Of a stretch of DNA of 57,242 bases, positions 1-8,805 are shown piece by piece (position 1 is the first letter of the stretch; each line of letters begins with the position of its first letter). The position numbers and the translations under genes were made by a program. The notes under the pieces are model-generated. The model saw nothing but the letters and a program-made list of their open reading frames with translations. It was not told the DNA's origin and did not search any database. The DNA lies in NCBI RefSeq assembly GCF_015356865.1, contig NZ_JAAFZA010000042.1, forward strand, positions 1 through 57,242. The letters are read 5' to 3'. Source of the stretch: Catenulispora pinisilvae. GTDB taxonomy: Bacteria > Actinomycetota > Actinomycetes > Streptomycetales > Catenulisporaceae.

Positions 1-1072
1 GCCCCAGCACCGGCCCCGCCCCCGGCGCGGTCTCGGTCAGCGAGCCGTCGTTGAGCGAGGCGACGGCGCCGCTGTGCTGACCGGCCAGGTAGAACGCGGT
101 CGGCCGCGCGTCCGGCGGCGGCCAGGCTTCGGCCGAGCGGTACGCACCCTCGCCGTTGACGTAGAACCGCACCGCGGGCTGCTCCATCACCGCGTTCTCG
201 GCGCCCTTGAGGTGATGGTCGTACCAGGGCAGCAGCTCGTCGCGGTGGAATTGCTCGTCGAAGTAGTACTGCTGCGCCGCGGCGAACCCGGAGGGGTGCG
301 CGACCAGGAGCTTCTTCGGCCCGCTGACCCGCTCGTAGCCGTAGAAGTTGCCGCGCAGGTGCAGCGCGGCCTTGCCCCACACGCCGATGGAGAACACCGG
401 GATCTCGACCTCCGGCAGCTCCCAGAACGGCGATCTGCGGCGCTGCCACTCATCGTCGAGCGGGTGCGAGAGCACGTCGTAGACGAACTCGTGCTTGTCG
501 CCGACGTGGAAGTCGATGCCCTTCAGCTCGTGCTGGTAGAGCACCGATCCGAACAGCCAGCTGCTCAGGAAGCCCTGGATCGGGATGCCGCCGTGGTACA
601 TCCAGTCGCGGTACATGTCGGTCGCGCCGTCGTAGGCGACGATCGTCTTCAGGTGCGGCGGCCGGGTCCGCGCGGCGTTCCACTGGCTCCAGCAGTAGTG
701 CGACATGCCGATCATGCCGACCGCGCCGGTGGACCACGGCTGGCCGGCCACGTGCTCGATCATGTCGTGGATCGCCTCGCCCTCGCCGCGCGAGACCGGG
801 TCCCAGGTCCCCTCGGAGCGGCCGGTGCCCGGGAGGTCCATGGCGACATAGGCGTAGCCGTTGTCCAGATACAGCTGGATCGGGCCGTACTCGGTGAACG
901 GGAACACGCCGTTGGGCGGCAGATAACGCAGAGCCTTCTGATAGGGAGAGGCACCCAGCACGATCGGGTACACGCCATCTCCGTTCGAGGGCAGGTACAC
1001 GTCGGCACGCAGCAGGTCTCCCGTGCGTCCGAGCACTTCGACTTCAAAGGGCGATACGTCGACGTCGACCAT
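1..1072 (-). CDS. CocE/NonD family hydrolase (X-Pro dipeptidyl-peptidase-like), C-terminus cut by window edge
   Basis: Translating the minus strand from ATG at 1072 gives 357 open codons running off the left edge, so the gene is partial. The N-terminal part is an alpha/beta-hydrolase typical of CocE/NonD acylases: a beta-rich start (RADVYLPSNGDG), the oxyanion-region stretch ASPYQK, then PGTGRSEGTWD and a nucleophile elbow VGMIGMSHYCWSQWNAA near residue 145. The elbow Ser lies in G-M-S-H-Y; the Gly usually found two residues after Ser is Tyr here. A later stretch with PFWELPEVEIPVFSIGVWG matches the lid and second-core region. An AGGA lies about 10 nt before the ATG. The gene is divergent from the LAL regulator at 1201, which may control it (inference). 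Known members hydrolyse esters or acyl-peptide bonds; the substrate cannot be told from sequence. Confidence 0.85.
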   Translation of the reverse strand, partial: MVDVDVSPFEVEVLGRTGDLLRADVYLPSNGDGVYPIVLGASPYQKALRYLPPNGVFPFTEYGPIQLYLDNGYAYVAMDLPGTGRSEGTWDPVSRGEGEAIHDMIEHVAGQPWSTGAVGMIGMSHYCWSQWNAARTRPPHLKTIVAYDGATDMYRDWMYHGGIPIQGFLSSWLFGSVLYQHELKGIDFHVGDKHEFVYDVLSHPLDDEWQRRRSPFWELPEVEIPVFSIGVWGKAALHLRGNFYGYERVSGPKKLLVAHPSGFAAAQQYYFDEQFHRDELLPWYDHHLKGAENAVMEQPAVRFYVNGEGAYRSAEAWPPPDARPTAFYLAGQHSGAVASLNDGSLTETAPGAGPVLG

Positions 1073-1200
1073 GGTGATCCATTCCTGTCTGCCGGGGCTG
1101 GACGAACCAAGCGTGCAGCGGGATCTGGTGAGCCGACGTCACCAAGTCTTGGTGATCCGTTTGGTGGTGCGGGTGATCCACTCGGCGCTACATTTGACGC

Positions 1201-3858
1201 ATGCGCGACCGGATCGTCTCCCGTGGCGCGCTGTTCGATCAGCTGGACCGCGCGGGCCGCATCACCGAGATGTCGGCGCCCGCCGGGAGCGGCAAGACCA
1301 CCCTGCTCCGGTCCTGGGTCGAGACGTCCGATCTGGCCGTGCGCGCGGCGGCGCAGGTGTCCGGCGAGGCGCGTGATCCGCAACGGTTCTGGCCGACGGT
1401 GGTCGCCGCACTCCGCGGCACCGCGATCGGCTCGGCCCTGGTCAGGCCGCTGACCACGGCGCCCGATCTGGACGGTTGGGCCGTCGTCGAGCAATTGCTC
1501 TCCGATCTCGGCCCGCTGGCCGAGCGCCTCTGGCTGATCATCGACGATCTGCACGAGCTGGCCGGCACCCAGACGCTGCACCAACTTCAACTGTTGATGA
1601 TGCGGGCACCGGCCGAGCTGCGGTTCGTGCTGGCGACCCGGCATGACATGCGACTGGGCCTGCACCGGCTCCGGCTCGACGGCGAGCTGACCGAGATCCG
1701 CGCGTCCCAGCTGCGTTTCACGCGGGAAGAGAGCTGCGCCCTATTCGACGCGGCAGGGGTGATCCTGTCCGAGAAGGCTGTCGACCTGCTGTACCGGCGT
1801 ACCGAAGGCTGGGCCGCCGGGCTGCGGCTCGCCGCGCTGTCACTGGCGGGCCACCCGGACCCGGAGCGGTTCGCGGCCGAGTTCTCCGGCAGCGAGCGCA
1901 CAGTGGCCGACTACCTTCTGGCCGAAGTGCTGGACCGGCAGCCGGAGCATGTCCGGCAACTGCTGCTGCGGACCTCTGTGCTGGAAAGAGTGAACGGCGA
2001 ACTCGCAGACCTGCTGACCGCGGGCTCGGAAAGCGAACAGATCCTGCTGGACCTGGAGAACGCGGGCGCGTTCGTGCTGGCCGCGGATCCACAACGGTCC
2101 TGGTTCCGCTACCACCGCCTGTTCGCCGACCTCCTTCAGCACGAACTGCGGCGCACCGACTCGCCCCGACTGCCCGCCCTGCACAGCACCGCCGCCGACT
2201 GGTACGCCGCGAACGGATACGTGATCGAGGCCGTCCGGCACGCCCAGGCGGCACAGTGCTGGGACCAGGCCGTGCGCCTGCTGTCCGACCACTGGGTCGA
2301 CCTGTACCTCGACGGCCGGATCGGCACCGCTCAAGAACTCCTCGCCGGCTTCCCCGCGAGCGTCGCCACCGCTGACGCCGAACTCTCCGTCCTGATGGCG
2401 GTCAGAGACCTCGACCACGGGTCGCTGCTGAAGGCCGAGCGCCGCCTGGCCCTCGCGGTCGACCAGTCCACGGCGGTGCCCGCCGACCGGCGTACCCATT
2501 TCGAGGCCATGTGCACGGTCCTTCGCCTGCGCATCGCCCGCCGACGGGGAAACCTCCCGACAGTGGCAGAACAGGCACAGCGGCTGCTCACAGTGGTCGA
2601 GACCGCGGACGCGCAGCGGTTGGGCATCGGCGACGGGTTACAGGCTCTGGCCCTGATCAGCCTGGGCAGCACCGAAATATCCGCACTGCGTATCGGTGGC
2701 GCCAACCGACACCTGGAACAGGGCATAGAGCTGGCACGGCGGATCGGCCGGCCGTATCTCGAACTCGCCGGACTCGTCCATGAGGCACAACTCGTGGTCG
2801 CCAGTTCCTACACCGCCGGCGCCGATCTCAGCCTGCGGGCGATCGAACTGGCGAAGCGACACGGATGGAACGACAAACCGGTCACCGCCGTCGCGCACAC
2901 GGTGCACGCCGCCGCGCTCGTCGCCCAAGGGCACACGCTGGAAGCCGAGTTCTGGATCAACCAGGCCCGACGCACGCTGCGCGCACAGGAAAACCCCGTC
3001 GCCGCGTTCAAGCTCCACTACGTTCACGCCCGCATCCAGCTGGCCCGCGGCGAACACGCCGCGGCGCTCGCCACCCTCGACGAAGTCGAGCAACTGTCAC
3101 GCGCCCTCGGCACACCGCACGTACTGCGGCCGATGGCGCGTGCGCACATGCTGCATGCTCTGATCCGGTTGGACGAGACCGAACGCGTCGAGCAGATCCT
3201 CGCGGACCTGGACGCCGACGAGCGCGACGGCACGCCGGCGCGGACTGCGGAGGCAGCGCTGCGATTCGCGCAGGGCAACCCGCAGGCGGCGCGCGACTTG
3301 CTCCCGTCAGCTGCCGACGACCCGCGGGCTGGGACTCGTCCGCTGTGGCGAGTGACGGCATTCCTTCTCGACGCCATGGCCTGCGACGCCCTCGGCCGTC
3401 CGCACGATGCCTCCGACGCGCTGGAGCGAGCCTTCGACGCCGCCGCACTGGACAACCTGCTACTCCCGTTCCTCCTGCACCCCGCACCCGCCTTGCTCAA
3501 GCGGCATGCCGGGGCGCACACCGCGCACACCGTGCTGATCGGTGAAGTCCTGAGCCGGCTTCGGGCAGACGAGGACGCGGCCCAGACGTCCACGGCGCCG
3601 GGGGTGTCGGTGTCGGTGACGGTGCCGGCGCACCTGCGCGAGCCGCTGAGCGGAAGCGAAATGCGAGTGCTGCGATACCTGCCGACCAACCTGTCCGGGC
3701 CGGAGATCGCCGCAGAGCTGTCGCTGTCGGTCAACACCGTCCGTACGCACATGCGGCACGTCTACCAAAAGCTCGGCGCGCACAGCCGTTTCGAAGCCGT
3801 GGAACTCGCCCGCTCATACGGCCTGGTGGCGCCGAGGCCGCCACGGAATGACCGCTGA
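1201..3858 (+). CDS. LuxR-family transcriptional regulator of the MalT/LAL type
   Basis: This 885-residue protein has the full architecture of large ATP-binding LuxR (LAL/MalT-like) regulators. The P-loop SAPAGSGKTT is at about residues 25-34, Walker B LWLIIDDLHEL at about 100-110, and a winged-helix/STAND region follows. A long TPR-like helical segment covers about 330-790, and a C-terminal LuxR helix-turn-helix begins LSGSEMRVLRYL and includes LSGPEIAAELSLSVNTVRTH. The start is family-typical, since the P-loop is normally 25-45 residues from the N-terminus. It reads away from the CocE-type hydrolase with 128 bp between the two starts, an arrangement that suggests local control (inference). 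Its 3' end overlaps the convergent DUF1295 gene by about 45 bp. The inducer is unknown. Confidence 0.92.
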   Translation: MRDRIVSRGALFDQLDRAGRITEMSAPAGSGKTTLLRSWVETSDLAVRAAAQVSGEARDPQRFWPTVVAALRGTAIGSALVRPLTTAPDLDGWAVVEQLLSDLGPLAERLWLIIDDLHELAGTQTLHQLQLLMMRAPAELRFVLATRHDMRLGLHRLRLDGELTEIRASQLRFTREESCALFDAAGVILSEKAVDLLYRRTEGWAAGLRLAALSLAGHPDPERFAAEFSGSERTVADYLLAEVLDRQPEHVRQLLLRTSVLERVNGELADLLTAGSESEQILLDLENAGAFVLAADPQRSWFRYHRLFADLLQHELRRTDSPRLPALHSTAADWYAANGYVIEAVRHAQAAQCWDQAVRLLSDHWVDLYLDGRIGTAQELLAGFPASVATADAELSVLMAVRDLDHGSLLKAERRLALAVDQSTAVPADRRTHFEAMCTVLRLRIARRRGNLPTVAEQAQRLLTVVETADAQRLGIGDGLQALALISLGSTEISALRIGGANRHLEQGIELARRIGRPYLELAGLVHEAQLVVASSYTAGADLSLRAIELAKRHGWNDKPVTAVAHTVHAAALVAQGHTLEAEFWINQARRTLRAQENPVAAFKLHYVHARIQLARGEHAAALATLDEVEQLSRALGTPHVLRPMARAHMLHALIRLDETERVEQILADLDADERDGTPARTAEAALRFAQGNPQAARDLLPSAADDPRAGTRPLWRVTAFLLDAMACDALGRPHDASDALERAFDAAALDNLLLPFLLHPAPALLKRHAGAHTAHTVLIGEVLSRLRADEDAAQTSTAPGVSVSVTVPAHLREPLSGSEMRVLRYLPTNLSGPEIAAELSLSVNTVRTHMRHVYQKLGAHSRFEAVELARSYGLVAPRPPRNDR

Positions 3859-4623
3859 CGTCCGCCGCTGATAGTCCGCATACTCCGGGTACCGGGAAAC
3901 GCTGATGCTCTCGGTGAAGCGGGTCGAGCCGATGAACAGCGCGGTCAGAAGCACCGCGCCGAGCACCGTCCAGGGCACCGCTCGGGCCGCCGCCACACCG
4001 AACCCCGCGATCACCCACCACTGCGCCTGCTCGAAGAAGAAGTTGGGATGCCTGGAGAACCGGAACAGGCCCGTGGTGAGGAAGCGCGCCGAAGGCTCGC
4101 GACCGGCGTCGAGGTCGGCTCGCTTCGCCTGCTGGAATCGCCACTGCTGCTGGTCCGCCACCGTCTCGCCGAGGAGGAACCCGGCGAACAGCACAGTCAG
4201 GATGCCGTCCGCGATGCCGAACGACGTCCGGTGGTCCAGCGCGGTCTTGGCCGGCAGAGTGATCAGCAGGAGGATCGCATTCTGGTACAACGTGATGAAG
4301 AAGAGGTTGAAGAGCTGGAACTGCCAAGGCGCCATCCGGGCCCGTAGCACCGCCCAGCGGTAGTCCTCACCGCCGCGCGCATAGCCGCCCTTGCGCGCGA
4401 AGTTGAAGGTGAGCCGCACTCCCCACAGCGTGACCAGGCCGAACATGACGTTGAGACGCGCGTCGTGGAAGCCTGCCGCTCCGGCGAAGATCCCGGTGTA
4501 GGCCAGGGGGACGAGCGACCAGATCCGGTCCACCCACGAGTATTCGCGCGTGAGGACCGACATCAGCCAGGTCGTGAAGCTGACTCCTGCGTACACATAC
4601 AAGCAGATCCTGAGCGCGTCCAT
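3814..4623 (-). CDS. DUF1295 / steroid 5-alpha-reductase-like integral membrane protein
   Basis: The protein is 269 residues from ATG 4623 and is mostly hydrophobic, with about seven membrane segments. Near the C-terminus it carries the family signature TTGLFRFSRHPNFFFEQ, which in ICMT/steroid-reductase-like proteins forms part of the cofactor site. A GTG at 4665 would add 14 residues (VLPFYDAG...) that look untypical; the ATG at 4623 is followed directly by the first membrane segment, so I prefer it. It is divergent from the flavoprotein at 4685 and its 3' end overlaps the LuxR gene. The family is present in many actinomycetes with no settled substrate; an NADPH-linked reductase role in lipid or isoprenoid metabolism is only a family-level inference. 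Confidence 0.85.
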   Translation of the reverse strand: MDALRICLYVYAGVSFTTWLMSVLTREYSWVDRIWSLVPLAYTGIFAGAAGFHDARLNVMFGLVTLWGVRLTFNFARKGGYARGGEDYRWAVLRARMAPWQFQLFNLFFITLYQNAILLLITLPAKTALDHRTSFGIADGILTVLFAGFLLGETVADQQQWRFQQAKRADLDAGREPSARFLTTGLFRFSRHPNFFFEQAQWWVIAGFGVAAARAVPWTVLGAVLLTALFIGSTRFTESISVSRYPEYADYQRRTSAVIPWRPRRHQAV

Positions 4624-4684
4624 AGGCCGACTGTAAGGTCCTGCATCGTAGAAGGGCAGCACCACCCCGCCCTACGATCAGGCC

Positions 4685-5878
4685 ATGACAGAGATCCTCG
4701 ATACCGCCGTGGTGGGTGCCGGGCCTTACGGCCTCTCGGTGGCGGCGCACGCTAAGGCGCGTGGCTCTCGTACCCGGGTGTTCGGCACGCCGATGCGGGC
4801 CTGGGCCGAGCACATGCCGGTGGGCATGAAACTCAAGTCCGAACCGTGGGCCTCGCACCTGTCGGACCCGCGCGGCCGGTACACGCTGAAGGCCTACTGC
4901 CAGGTCAACGGGCTGCCGTACGCGCACGGTCTGCCCACGCCCATTCAGACGTTCGCCGACTACGGCCGGTGGTTCCGACAGCAGACCGCGCCGGACCTGC
5001 ACGAGACCGACGTGCTGCGGGTCGACCGGGAAGGCCCGGTGTTCGGGCTGGAGCTGGCCGACGGGTCCTCGGTGCGGGCCCGCTCGGTGGTGCTCGCCGT
5101 CGGCTTCCTGCCGTTCCCGCGGATCCCCGAGGCGCTCGCCGGGCTTGAGGCGCCGCAGGTGCTGCACAGCAGCGCGGTGAACGAGGTGTCCGGCTTCGGC
5201 GGCAAGCGGGTCGCGGTGGTCGGCGCGGGCCAGTCGGCGGTGGAGACCGCGGCGCTGCTGGACCAGGCGGGGGCGGAGGTCACGCTGGTGGCGCGGGCCG
5301 GCACGCTGAAGTGGAACGACCTCCCCGGGGACCTCGCCGCCGGCTGGTGGCAGCGCCTCCGCTACCCGGACACCGGCCTGGGGCCCGGGTGGTACAACAA
5401 GGTGTTGGCCGACATGCCGATCCTGTTCCGGCGGTTATCGGGGGAGCGCCGCGTGAAGATCGTCGCCAACACCCTCGGCCCGGCCGGCTCGTGGTGGCTC
5501 CGCGAGCGCTTTGAGAAGTCGTTCGACGCCGAGCACCTCCGCACCGGCACCCGGATCGCCTCGGCCCGGCCGGAGGGTGACAGGGTCCTGCTGGAGCTGT
5601 CCGACGGCCGGGAGCTCGAGGCCGACCACGTGGTGGCCGCGACCGGGTACGAGGTGGATGTCAGGAAGCTGACGGTGCTCGGCGACGGGCTGCGAGGCCG
5701 GGTCCGCGGCCTGCGGGGTTCGTACGGCCCGCCGGACCTCGGCGCGGGCTTCGACACCTCGGTGCCCGGGCTGAGCATCGTGGGGCTGGCGGCGGCGGCG
5801 ACGTTCGGGCCGTCCATGCGCTTCGTGTTCGGGTCCGCGTTCGCGTCCCGCACCGTGGCGGCGAGGTTGCCGCATTGA
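4685..5878 (+). CDS. Flavin-dependent NAD(P)/FAD oxidoreductase (group B monooxygenase-like)
   Basis: The 397-residue protein has two dinucleotide-binding folds. The first is FAD-type, VVGAGPYGLSVAAHAKARG at the N-terminus. The second is NAD(P)-type, RVAVVGAGQSAVETAALL near residue 180, and the ATGYEVD motif typical of flavin monooxygenase-like enzymes lies at about 320. The spacing fits the FMO / L-ornithine-monooxygenase-like superfamily, although the canonical FMO fingerprint (FxGxxxHxxxY) is not obvious. The left neighbour is divergent with about 60 bp between starts. The stop codon TGA touches the left end of the inverted repeat at 5878. The substrate is unknown. Confidence 0.85.
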   Translation: MTEILDTAVVGAGPYGLSVAAHAKARGSRTRVFGTPMRAWAEHMPVGMKLKSEPWASHLSDPRGRYTLKAYCQVNGLPYAHGLPTPIQTFADYGRWFRQQTAPDLHETDVLRVDREGPVFGLELADGSSVRARSVVLAVGFLPFPRIPEALAGLEAPQVLHSSAVNEVSGFGGKRVAVVGAGQSAVETAALLDQAGAEVTLVARAGTLKWNDLPGDLAAGWWQRLRYPDTGLGPGWYNKVLADMPILFRRLSGERRVKIVANTLGPAGSWWLRERFEKSFDAEHLRTGTRIASARPEGDRVLLELSDGRELEADHVVAATGYEVDVRKLTVLGDGLRGRVRGLRGSYGPPDLGAGFDTSVPGLSIVGLAAAATFGPSMRFVFGSAFASRTVAARLPH

Positions 5879-6138
5879 GAGCGACCGAGGATTGGTGGCC
5901 GGGCGGGCTGAGCGACATTGGGAAACCAGCGTCGGAGCTCCGAGCCTGGCCGCACCGGTGCCTTGCGGCGCTGCGCTTGCAAGCCCATCGCCCACGACGC
6001 TCGTGCCGATTTGCGCGCAGGCGCGGGCCGGGTCGAGGGCGATGGTCCGGCACGCCCAGGCTCGTTCCCGCCGAGTTTTCCGTGCGCTGCGGCGGCTGCG
6101 CCGCCTCGCCAGACCGGCCACCAATCCTCGGTCGCTCT
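5878..6138. repeat. 261-bp gene-free element with 25-bp perfect terminal inverted repeats
   Basis: Positions 5878-5902 and 6114-6138 are exact reverse complements over 25 bases, and looser symmetry extends outward by roughly ten more bases on each side. The interior has weaker inverted matches, such as catcgccc/gggcgatg near 5985 and 6036 and cgagcctgg/ccaggctcg near 5938 and 6056, so the whole stretch could fold on itself. The left repeat starts on the last base of the flavoprotein stop codon, and the right one ends 84 bp before the ATP-grasp gene. No convincing reading frame is present and no obvious target-site duplication is seen. A MITE-like element or a large bidirectional terminator-like fold are both possible. 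Confidence 0.7.
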
Positions 6139-6221
6139 AACGCGGGAAATCCGCGTCGGCGGATAGATCACGACTCCGTGCGTTTTAGCAGGACGATGAC
6201 TACCTTGAGCTTCAACATAAG

Positions 6222-7478
6222 ATGATCGCCATGTCACCGAATGCGTCGGTGGACGCGGATACCGCGACCGACGCCGTGCTTCTGAAACTCGACCGGAACA
6301 TCTTCCACCACGGCGGGCTGGGCGTGATCCGCAGCCTCGGGCGGCTGGGGATCCGGGTCCACGCCATGCGTGAGGACCGGTTCGCTCCGGCCGGGTCATC
6401 CCGATACGCCCGCGGGTCGGCGTTGCCGATGCCGGCCCGCCCCGATCCCGACGACGTGCTCGAACTGCTGGACCGGCTCGCCGGCCGGCTACCCGGCCCG
6501 GCCCTCCTGGTCGCCACGGACGACGCGGGGGCGATCCTGCTGGCCGAGCACGGCGACAAACTGCGACCCCGCTACCTGTTCCCCCACCCCCCGGCCGACT
6601 TGCCGCGCCGGGTGGCCGGGAAGGCGACGCTCGCCGAGATCTGCCGCGCCGCCGGGGTGCCGCATCCGGCGACCATGGTTCCGGTGGATGCCGCCGAGGC
6701 CACCGCCTTCGCGGATGCCTACGGATATCCGGTCGTCGCCAAGGTGAATCTGCCCTGGACGGCGGACAAAGCGGTCGGATTGCAGAGCACGACGGTCATC
6801 TACAGCAGGCACGAGATGCTCGGGCTGGTCGCCCGGGCCCGCCGGGCGACCGGCGACGGCCCGGACACCGGCCTGCTGCTCCAGGAATACCTCGCGCCGG
6901 GGCCGGCCGGCACACGCCAGGACTGGTTCTTCCACGGCTACTTCGACGCGAGCTCGCGCTGCCTGTTCGGCCACACCGGGATCAAAGTGCGGTCCTTCCC
7001 GGTGCATGCCGGCCTGACCAGCTACGGCCGGTGGGCGCCGAACGAGCGGCTGCGCGGGGAGGCGGTCGCCCTGTTGTCCGGGCTGGGCTATCAGGGGACT
7101 GTCGACCTCGACTACCGGTGGGACCCGCGGGACGACAGCTATCGGCTCCTGGACTTCAACCCCCGGCTGGGCGCCCAGTTCCGGCTGTTCCAGGACTCGG
7201 CCGGCATCGACGTCGTCCGGGCCCTGCACCTGGACCTCACCGGGCGCGGCGTCACCGCGGGGGAGGCGGTGCCGGACCGGACCCTGGTCGTGGAGAACTT
7301 CGACCCGATCGCCGCCCTCGCTTATCGGCGGGAGGGGCGCCTGTGCATGCGCGACTGGCTGGCCTCTGTGCGCAGCGCGGACGAGGCTGCCTGGTTCGCT
7401 TTCGACGACCCCGCGCCGTTCTTCCTGACCGGCGCTCGGACGCTGTGGCAGGCCGCGGAACACCGCCTGCACCGATAG
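6222..7478 (+). CDS. ATP-grasp domain protein (carboxylate-amine ligase-like) of the glycan locus
   Basis: The protein is 418 residues from ATG 6222; a second ATG at 6231 is equally possible and neither has a strong ribosome site. Early residues LLKLDRNIFHHGGLGVIRSLGRLGI form a pre-ATP-grasp fold. The ATP-grasp core follows: PVVAKVNLPW (phosphate/adenine Lys), LLLQEYLAPG, and the metal-binding acidic end near LDYRWDPRDDSYRLLDFNPRLGAQF, where Asp/Asn residues coordinate Mg. Such enzymes join a carboxylate to an amine through an acyl-phosphate. Its position at the head of a polysaccharide locus suggests it decorates a sugar acid or lipid-linked precursor, but this is inference from context. Confidence 0.8.
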   Translation: MIAMSPNASVDADTATDAVLLKLDRNIFHHGGLGVIRSLGRLGIRVHAMREDRFAPAGSSRYARGSALPMPARPDPDDVLELLDRLAGRLPGPALLVATDDAGAILLAEHGDKLRPRYLFPHPPADLPRRVAGKATLAEICRAAGVPHPATMVPVDAAEATAFADAYGYPVVAKVNLPWTADKAVGLQSTTVIYSRHEMLGLVARARRATGDGPDTGLLLQEYLAPGPAGTRQDWFFHGYFDASSRCLFGHTGIKVRSFPVHAGLTSYGRWAPNERLRGEAVALLSGLGYQGTVDLDYRWDPRDDSYRLLDFNPRLGAQFRLFQDSAGIDVVRALHLDLTGRGVTAGEAVPDRTLVVENFDPIAALAYRREGRLCMRDWLASVRSADEAAWFAFDDPAPFFLTGARTLWQAAEHRLHR

Positions 7479-7516
7479 GGCCACGAACTCTGATCAGCGC
7501 TATGCACGACCCAGCG

Positions 7517-8686
7517 CTACCGACGACCACGCGCCGCGACGGCCTCGCGGTACCAGGATTCGTACTCGTCGAGGCAGCGGTCCAGGCCGAACGCCTCGGC
7601 CCGCCGGGCCGAGCCCGCGCCCAGCCGCGCCAGCTTCTCCGCGTCGCCGACCAACCCGGCCAGCGCCTCGGCCAGCGCGGCCGCGTCGCCGGGAGCGACG
7701 AGCACACCGTTGTCCGGCCCGACTAGTTCGGGCAGCGCCCCGATCCGGCTGGCGACCAATGGCCGACCCAGTCCCAGCGCCTCCAGGGCGGTCAGCCCGA
7801 AGATCTCCGGAGTGGTCGACGGCACAGCGAGCAGCGCGGAGCCGCGCAGGCACTCGGCGACCTCCGGCGGCGTCAGCCAGCCGCGGAACTCGACCGTGCC
7901 GGCGGCCACCAGCTGGGCGGCCCGAGCCTCCAGCCGGGCGCGCTCCGGGCCGTCGCCGACCACCACGAGCCGGGCCTTCGGCTGCGTCCGAGCCAGGATG
8001 CCGAACGCTTCCAGCAGGACGTCCGCCCCCTTCAGGGGACTGAGCCGGCCCACGTAGACCGTCTGCCACACGTCCGAGGCCGGGGCCGGGGTGAAGACCG
8101 GGTCCACGGCGTGCGGGATCACCCGGACCGGCACCGGGCCGGCGTCGGCGCGGATCAGCTCGGCGACGAACCGGCTCGGGGCCGCGAAGCCGTCGATCCG
8201 GCGCAGCCCGAGTAGCCGGTAGGCCGGGCGCATCAGGAAGCGTAGATGCAGGTAGCGGGGCAGGGCGGCGGGTGTGATCCGGCCGGCGTTGTCGGCGACC
8301 TGCCAGCGCAGCAGCTTCCGGGTCCAGTCCTCGGGACCGTGGATGGTGAGGATCCGCACGGCGCCGCGGGTGGCCGGGAACACGGCCGGGCCGAACCCGC
8401 CGACGGTGTGCAGATGGACGCAGTCCGGCCGGAATTCCCGCATGATCCGTCGCACCTCGCGGTACGCCCGGTGATGCCAGACGAACCCGGCCAGCTTGCC
8501 GACCGGGCCGCCGGCCACCGGCTCGACCAGATCGTCGGCGAACACGGCCCGGTCGCCCGCCGGGGCGTCCAGGGCCACCACCCGGACCTGGTGCCCTCGG
8601 GCGGCCTGGCCGTCCCGGAGCATACGGACGAACTTCTCCGCGCCACCGGCCTCGAAGCCCAGATTGACGATGTGCAGAATTCTCAC
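7517..8686 (-). CDS. Glycosyltransferase family 4 protein
   Basis: The protein is 389 residues with a GT-B fold. It begins MRILHIVNLGFEAGGAEKFV, the usual donor-independent N-terminal start with the GG loop. The C-terminal half has VYVGRLSPLKGADVLLEAF and the nucleotide-sugar motif TPEIFGLTALEALGLGRPLVAS, which holds the conserved E-x7-E pair. It probably adds one sugar, with retention, to a membrane-linked glycan intermediate. It lies convergent to the ATP-grasp gene (38 bp apart) and divergent from the secreted hydrolase at 8806. The sugar donor and acceptor cannot be read from the sequence. Confidence 0.93.
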   Translation of the reverse strand: MRILHIVNLGFEAGGAEKFVRMLRDGQAARGHQVRVVALDAPAGDRAVFADDLVEPVAGGPVGKLAGFVWHHRAYREVRRIMREFRPDCVHLHTVGGFGPAVFPATRGAVRILTIHGPEDWTRKLLRWQVADNAGRITPAALPRYLHLRFLMRPAYRLLGLRRIDGFAAPSRFVAELIRADAGPVPVRVIPHAVDPVFTPAPASDVWQTVYVGRLSPLKGADVLLEAFGILARTQPKARLVVVGDGPERARLEARAAQLVAAGTVEFRGWLTPPEVAECLRGSALLAVPSTTPEIFGLTALEALGLGRPLVASRIGALPELVGPDNGVLVAPGDAAALAEALAGLVGDAEKLARLGAGSARRAEAFGLDRCLDEYESWYREAVAARGRR

Positions 8687-8805
8687 CGGCGCCGCGCAAT
8701 CCTCGAAATGTCAGGGTTCGAACCGCCCGGGATCGAGAATCGGCACAAGCACACCGAAGACGGCCGAACCATGGGACTATGAACCCTTACAGGCGGGAAA
8801 TCATA

